From assembly GCA_022829145.1 (NCBI GenBank), contig CM040741.1:48003180-48067179 (forward strand): DNA of 64,000 nucleotides, read 5' to 3'. The DNA comes from Albula goreensis (Eukaryota; Chordata; Actinopteri; Albuliformes; Albulidae). The notes beneath the pieces were generated by a model. It worked only from the letters and a program-made list of their open reading frames with translations. It made no database searches and had not been told where the DNA came from. Shown piece after piece: positions 1 through 64,000 of this stretch (within the stretch, counting starts at the first letter, position 1; every line of letters begins with the position of its first letter). A program made the position numbers and the translations under genes.

Positions 1-2406
1 AATTCTGTGTCAATAAATAATCAAACAAAATTTCCAACAATTGTAAGAAAAAAATCCACTCAGAAAATCTCTCAGCAGAATGGTCTATGGCTGAATATAG
101 TCCCTCACTGCCCTAGTGTGCTAAGCCATGAGCATAGCTGTTGTATGTATGTTTGTGTGAGTGTAAGTGTGTCTGTGTGCATGTGTGTGTGTGCATGCAT
201 GCATGTGAAGAAAGCAGCAATATCAAAGACACTGTGCATATCCCTGTGAAGAGTTTGGTTATGACGAATCTACTCTGCACATCTACTCAATTTCACAACA
301 TTCTGTACATAGCCTTGTTTGGCTTTAGTACACATAAGGAAATTGTTCTTGATATATTTTCATTCCTATGTCAATATAAACCTGTTAGCCAAAGTCCAAA
401 TACTACAGCAGGAAATAAAGCAATATAGATCATGAGAATGCCGTCTGATTAAAACTCACAGTTCAGAAGAGATACAATTTTGATATGACACAAACAGATG
501 ATTTTGTGTTCATTACTTTATTTGTGTCCCACTTTTTACCTTGATTTGGTTGCTTTTTTTTGGATTTGGAATGGTGTCTAGTATTGATAAGACAATCGCA
601 AACTTCTTCAGTTGGGGAGAAAACAGATGAACACATACTCTCCTCCAAAACACATACCTCTTTCAGCTACCAGCTCCATCACTGTGTTGTCCATCAGCTG
701 AGATGGCAAGCTGACTGCAGATGCCTGACACATCATAAGGGTTAACCCAGGGTTACAAACAATTAGGCACCAATCTGCAAGACTGGCTTTTCTGCAAAGG
801 AGTGAAATGTGCATCTGCAGAATGCATGGTCATACATGTGTGTGTGCACATGAATGAGTGCGTTTGTGTATGAGCACATGCATAAGTCTATATATGTGTG
901 TGTGTGTGTGTGTTACTCTTCCCAGGATGCAACAAAAAACAATGCCAGTTGCCTTTCTAAAAAAGCACATGAGTAGAGAAGTACTCAATTAAATACAGCA
1001 ACATGTGATTTATTTACCTGGCCATGTGATCTGAACTCTCAGTTTGTATGTCTGGTTAAACCCATCAGTCTCAACTGCTTCACTGCCTATCTAGCTGAGT
1101 ATCAGGTCTGTTTGGGGAGGGAGGATTAATGCAGGGTTGAAGAAGACACAGCTTAATGTGGGGAATGAAAGGAGAGAGGAATGCAGGATTTAAGCAGAAT
1201 GATTATGAAATAGGTGGAGCTTCACTGTCCCTCCTGCTAGACACACAGAGACTCGCACAAATATGCTATAGACACACATACTCACAAAAGTAAGCTACAG
1301 GTATACACAGACTATTGACACAGAAAGGAAAAGAACACAGATACACAGATAGAGCTAAATAAATACATACACAAAATACAAACTTAGAAATGTATGAAAT
1401 TATACTCTCTACAATATGGAAATGCACACACACAGATAGACACACACAAACATAAGTACACCCATAACTACACACACACACATACACACACACATATACC
1501 AAACACAGAAGACGTAAGACTAGGAAAACAGCAGAAAGAGCTGTTCCCCTGTTGTTGATGTCACAAAGAGTGACATAAGCACAACACACAAACACAGCAC
1601 TGTGATCAGCCAATCAACAACACCACTGCAGAACATCAAACACCTTATTCACAACAAGAGAGATATTTTATGGTTAAAATAAATCATTAGAAACCCCACC
1701 CCCTCCTTTTAAGACACAAGACATGCCATGCACAAACACAAGTACCAGGCCATTATCAACACCATGCTCTCATGTTCTCAACTGTATGCAACACCCTTAA
1801 CCCAAAACCACTTCCTGAAAAACTACACCCAACCAACATGCAGTCCTTCTTGGTCATGAGCAAGCGAGAGAAGTGGGCACAGACATGCAGCAGGCACATA
1901 CACACAGGTAGGCAGGTAAGAGGGCAGGAAGTGGACAGAGAGAAGGGGTTCCCCCCCCAGCTGCCACCACGGATTGGAAAATAAAGATGACAAAGAGGAG
2001 GGCCAGAGGAGGTCAACATGAGGTCGGCATGAGGTCAGAGGTCAGAGGTCGGAGAGGACAGTTGTGAGGAGAAGGAGGAGGAAGGCGGCCGGGCTGCAGA
2101 TGACATGTCCAGAGAAACAAAGAGAGAGAGGGGAGTCACAGGAACAACTATGGTGGCCCATCAAGGGAAAAAACAGTGTGCTAGCACAACTCAGCAGCTA
2201 GCTGTCCTATTTTAGGGCACACACACATGAAAGCATGCACTCAAACATGCACAACAACATACATTCACGAAGACCATAATGCACACGCACACATACACAC
2301 ATTATTTTATTTCTTTGCTTATGAAACACTCTTATCCAAAGCCATTTACACAGACACACGCACACCCACGGTCATAATCACACAGTCCTACTACACACAC
2401 AGAGAG

Positions 2407-2496
<90 letters not shown>

Positions 2497-4389
2497 CCAT
2501 GCACAAACAGGAAAAGGACGAGCACTTGTTTGGCTCATATAAAAACTCTGGCATCATTATATGGTGTTTGGAAGATAATTACCAGACTGAAGGAATATCT
2601 AAACCACACAAGCCCACAGAGAAGCAGACTAAAGTGACCTCTGATATAGAAGCGCTACAATGTTACTGAGTCACACAGCCATAGTGCTGGGGGAGTGACT
2701 GCAGTTGACTCCAATTAGAGTAGGAAAGACTGCAATGGCAAACTTTCACTTCTTTGTTTCTCCAAAAATGAAATGAAAAAAAATTAAAATTACATTTGTG
2801 AAGTTTGCAGTTGTCTCATCAGAAGAATATACCTCATTAAATTGGAGTGCACTTCCTGTCATCACTTCATGTGCAGTTGGCGCATGCAGACTGTAGACAG
2901 ACCAGCTGGAGGAGTCACTCTTTTATGATGATGTGCAGAGTACTGCAATAATGCACCACTCTGTGGGGCTGCTGTCTGTTGGGTGTTGAATCCTGACTAT
3001 GCCACCTCTGTCAGCTGTGGCCATCCTGACAGCATCCAGAGTGAGTAATATGCTTTTTTAGAAACACAGAGCTGCCCACACACACTGTTCTAATTGCTCC
3101 CAGTAGTGATTTAATATAAATAGCAAAATTCTTTAGACCAGAGGCAGTCTTGGTTAGGTATGTGTGTGAAACAACTAATGAAGACCCCCTTAAGTCAACA
3201 TTTGTGTTATTTATATCTATCTATCTATTATAATAGATACCTATCATATCTATTACATCTATTTATATTAAACCAACTTATACTAAACTGGTTGCAGGCA
3301 ATTGCAGTAGTGTCTGGGAATATCTATGCTTCTCACACCAATCCCCTTCACTCCTGCCATCTGTTCAGCACTTCTGAATATGTACACAATACCTCTGGCT
3401 TGAATTTACTGAAATGCAAAAATAAATTCAGTTTAAGTTCTGTTGGCAGAACAAGGAGGCATACATGGAAATTAATTAAAGACAAAGTCTACACTGACAC
3501 CAGGAAGCATTTTTTGCTTGTTTTTTGAGTAAATGTGAGGAATGGTTTTGCCGTGTCATATTGTATTGGTACAGACAGGTAGAGACACTTGGGATGTAGA
3601 ATACCAGGCTTATATACAATGCCAGATACTCTGTCGATGGTAGATAAACCGTGAGCCTAGATTAAATGAACGTTTTGTTTCTGTCATCAGAGTTTTATCT
3701 TATTGTAAGTACCTTAGTCAGAAACAACACCCAACCTGGTTACATGCATAGCATGGTGGTGACCTCCAGTCAAGGCAGCAGTCAAACTGTGTAGTGCACC
3801 TGATGGGAAACTTCCATCCCACTTTCATTTTTTCTTCATGCCAACAAGGTCATAAAAGGTATTGATCAACAAAATCCAACATTGTGAAAGTGTAAGATGG
3901 GTAGAGTAAAGCCCAATGTTAATTTAAATTTCAATTTTAAAAAATGTGTTCAAAAAAAGCTGACAATACTATTTATTTTTTCATCTTCAGTGTTTGTTAG
4001 CCACCCTCCACTAATTGTAACTGTTGTTCATTACATGAAGTATAATTCAAATAATAGTTCAGTACAAGTATTTATTGCTGAGAGTGATTGTCGATTTCAT
4101 ATGAACTCTCATAGGCTTTATCTCAAATTTGTCTAGATGAATGTACAAATCCAGGATTGTCTCAAGGAGATGATGTTTTCTTAAACTGAAGTAAACAAGA
4201 GTGAGGAAGGATGGGAAATGCAACTGAGAAATAATAAGACATGTATGTGTGGAAACAGGTGAATGTAATGTATATTTTTATAACCTCTTACACTGAAGAG
4301 AACAAAATTATATCATCGTTACATTCATTACCATGGAGTATTCTGCAGGAGATTCAAATCTGAGTTATGTTCCTATTATAGAATAGTCA
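1..4389. other. non-coding, part of the intron after exon 38
   Basis: No ankyrin exon was recognised here. The expected next exon, starting in phase 1 with a short sequence like (G)YSSLQDELLSP, is not visible, so the remaining C-terminal exons should lie beyond the left edge. The stretch contains a (CA)44 run at 2408-2495, smaller TG and CA runs (about 141-205, 833-912, 1425-1500), TATC repeats near 3212-3262 and a GAGGTC(A/G) direct repeat near 2020-2060. Confidence 0.7.
2408..2495. repeat. (CA)44 microsatellite
   Basis: Uninterrupted CA dinucleotides run for 88 bp in the intron after exon 38. Confidence 0.97.
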
Positions 4390-4656
4390 AGGTACAGGTA
4401 ACTGTGTTTCCTTACCACTGATCATGCTAGGACAAGATGATAGTGTTTTCTTACCACTGTAGACCGAGCTGGGAGACAGGTAAGAGTGTTTCCTGTCCAC
4501 TGATGATGCTGGGGTACAGGTAAGTGGGTTTTCTTGCCATTGATGATGCTGAGGGACAGGTTAGTGTGCTTTCTTACCATTGATCATGCTAGGGGACAGG
4601 TTGGTGTGTTTCTTACCACTGATCACGCTGGGGGACAGTTTAGCGTGCTTTCTTAC

Positions 4657-4680
<24 letters not shown>
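4390..4680. repeat. 40-bp minisatellite carrying copies of the exon 38 splice donor
   Basis: Seven units have donor cores at about 4651, 4611, 4572, 4532, 4491, 4449 and 4409, so the period is 39-42 bp. The unit at 4651 is the genuine end of exon 38. The others repeat, in gene sense, a block like CTGTCCCCCAGCGTGATCAA followed by TG/GTAAGA. Five of the seven keep GTAAG, one has GCAAG and one has lost the site. Confidence 0.9.
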
Positions 4681-63356
<58,676 letters not shown>

Positions 63357-64000
63357 GGTCGCGCTGCCGTGCCTGTGTCCTCCTGAGCGGTCTGACGCAC
63401 GCCAGAGAGAGGCTACTCATTCACTGCTGCTCCCACCCAGAGCCCTGCTCACCGCCAGTCCCTGCCTGCCCACTGTGGGGGTCCTGCTGCAGACCCACTG
63501 TCTCTCTCTACCTCTCTTCTCCCTCTCTCTCCTGCTCTCTGTTATTCCCTTTCCTCCGCTATACCCGCACGACTCAGGTGCGGAATGGAAAAACAGCAGC
63601 AAGCAAGTTAATGCCCCTTCTTTTTTCCTTTCCTGTCCTGAAGAGAAATATATATGTATGTATGTATATATATATATTTAAAAATTATTTTCTAAGATTC
63701 TATGTAAAAACCCAGAAAAATGGTATCTCCAGGTGCTCCTCTTCCTGTGCCCCTTCCCTTGTTCCTCTTTGGTATTTTTGCTCGCAGAAATCCCCCCCTG
63801 CCCCCCAGCAGTTCCACCTGTATTTCCCTCAGTCAGGGTAGATAGGCATCCATGCTCAGGGTAAGACTCAAGCTGGTGCTGTGGAGACCGAGATGGGCTG
63901 AATGCACTGCAGCCATTCCACCGATATACATTACTCACAATCTCAAAAAAACCATGCCTGTTTCGTAAAAAAACTGCAGACACACTGTGTCCCTCTCTCT
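63357..64000 (-). promoter_or_regulatory. 5' UTR and proximal promoter candidate of ank1
   Basis: This sequence lies immediately upstream of the start codon. The 63290-63440 part is rich in CpG compared with the AT- and CA-rich surroundings, which suggests a promoter-associated patch. An in-frame TGA at 63419-63417 lies 21 codons before the ATG, so the reading frame cannot extend further upstream. An upstream ATG at 63420 is out of frame (see findings). A TATA-rich stretch at about 63649-63680 is a TA-type simple repeat and not a proven TATA box. The transcription start was not identified. Confidence 0.45.

Noticed and set aside
1756..2130. Possible ank1 exon 39 on the minus strand
   Set aside because: After the CTGCAG at about 2092 the phase 1 frame meets a stop within about 20 codons, and the peptide does not match the ankyrin-1 tail. 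GAGGTC repeats dominate.
2227..2637. His-Thr-rich open frame
   Set aside because: It is a translation of the (CA)44 microsatellite. The same applies to similar frames near 23188, 25120, 38021 and 60048.

Overview
The window is eukaryotic and most likely from a ray-finned fish. It holds long CA/TG, TA and GA microsatellites, several minisatellites and hAT-type DNA transposon relics. I see no primate or rodent SINE/LINE. The only gene I can support is a vertebrate ankyrin-1 (ankyrin-R, ank1) gene on the minus strand, and it fills almost the whole window. Species and paralogue (ank1a or ank1b) cannot be decided from the sequence.

Layout, in gene order from high to low coordinates. The start-codon exon lies at 63231-63356, with a small CpG-rich 5' flank reaching the window end. 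A 35.3 kb first intron (27919-63230) contains no exon I can support. It holds microsatellites, a 39-bp and a 56-bp minisatellite, a tRNA-SINE-like block, an hAT remnant and good CTCF-like motifs. From 27918 down to 4657 the gene is compact: 36 exons cover the 24 ankyrin repeats (E2-E21), a divergent linker (E22-E26) with a candidate 21-nt microexon, the tandem ZU5 domains (E27-E30), the UPA domain (E31-E34), a linker (E35) and the death domain (E36-E38). The last 4.6 kb (1-4656) is the start of the next intron. The C-terminal regulatory exons must lie beyond the left edge, so the gene is truncated at its 3' end. Joined without the microexon, the exons give 4678 nt: 1559 complete codons plus one base, with every exon-exon phase agreeing.

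Known role of the family: the ankyrin repeats bind membrane proteins (in red cells the anion exchanger and the Rh complex), and ZU5-1 binds beta-spectrin. The product therefore tethers the spectrin-actin skeleton to the plasma membrane. The first exon found here matches the long basic non-erythroid N-terminus (MAQAAKQL...). The short erythroid first exon known from mammals was not found and could lie in intron 1.

The unusual material concerns splicing: a 40-bp minisatellite that copies the exon 38 splice donor about six times, a GC-AG intron combined with a (CT)28 acceptor tract around exon 2, a (TG)13 tract directly against the exon 11 acceptor, an 80-bp-offset copy of the exon 26 donor, and the in-frame microexon.
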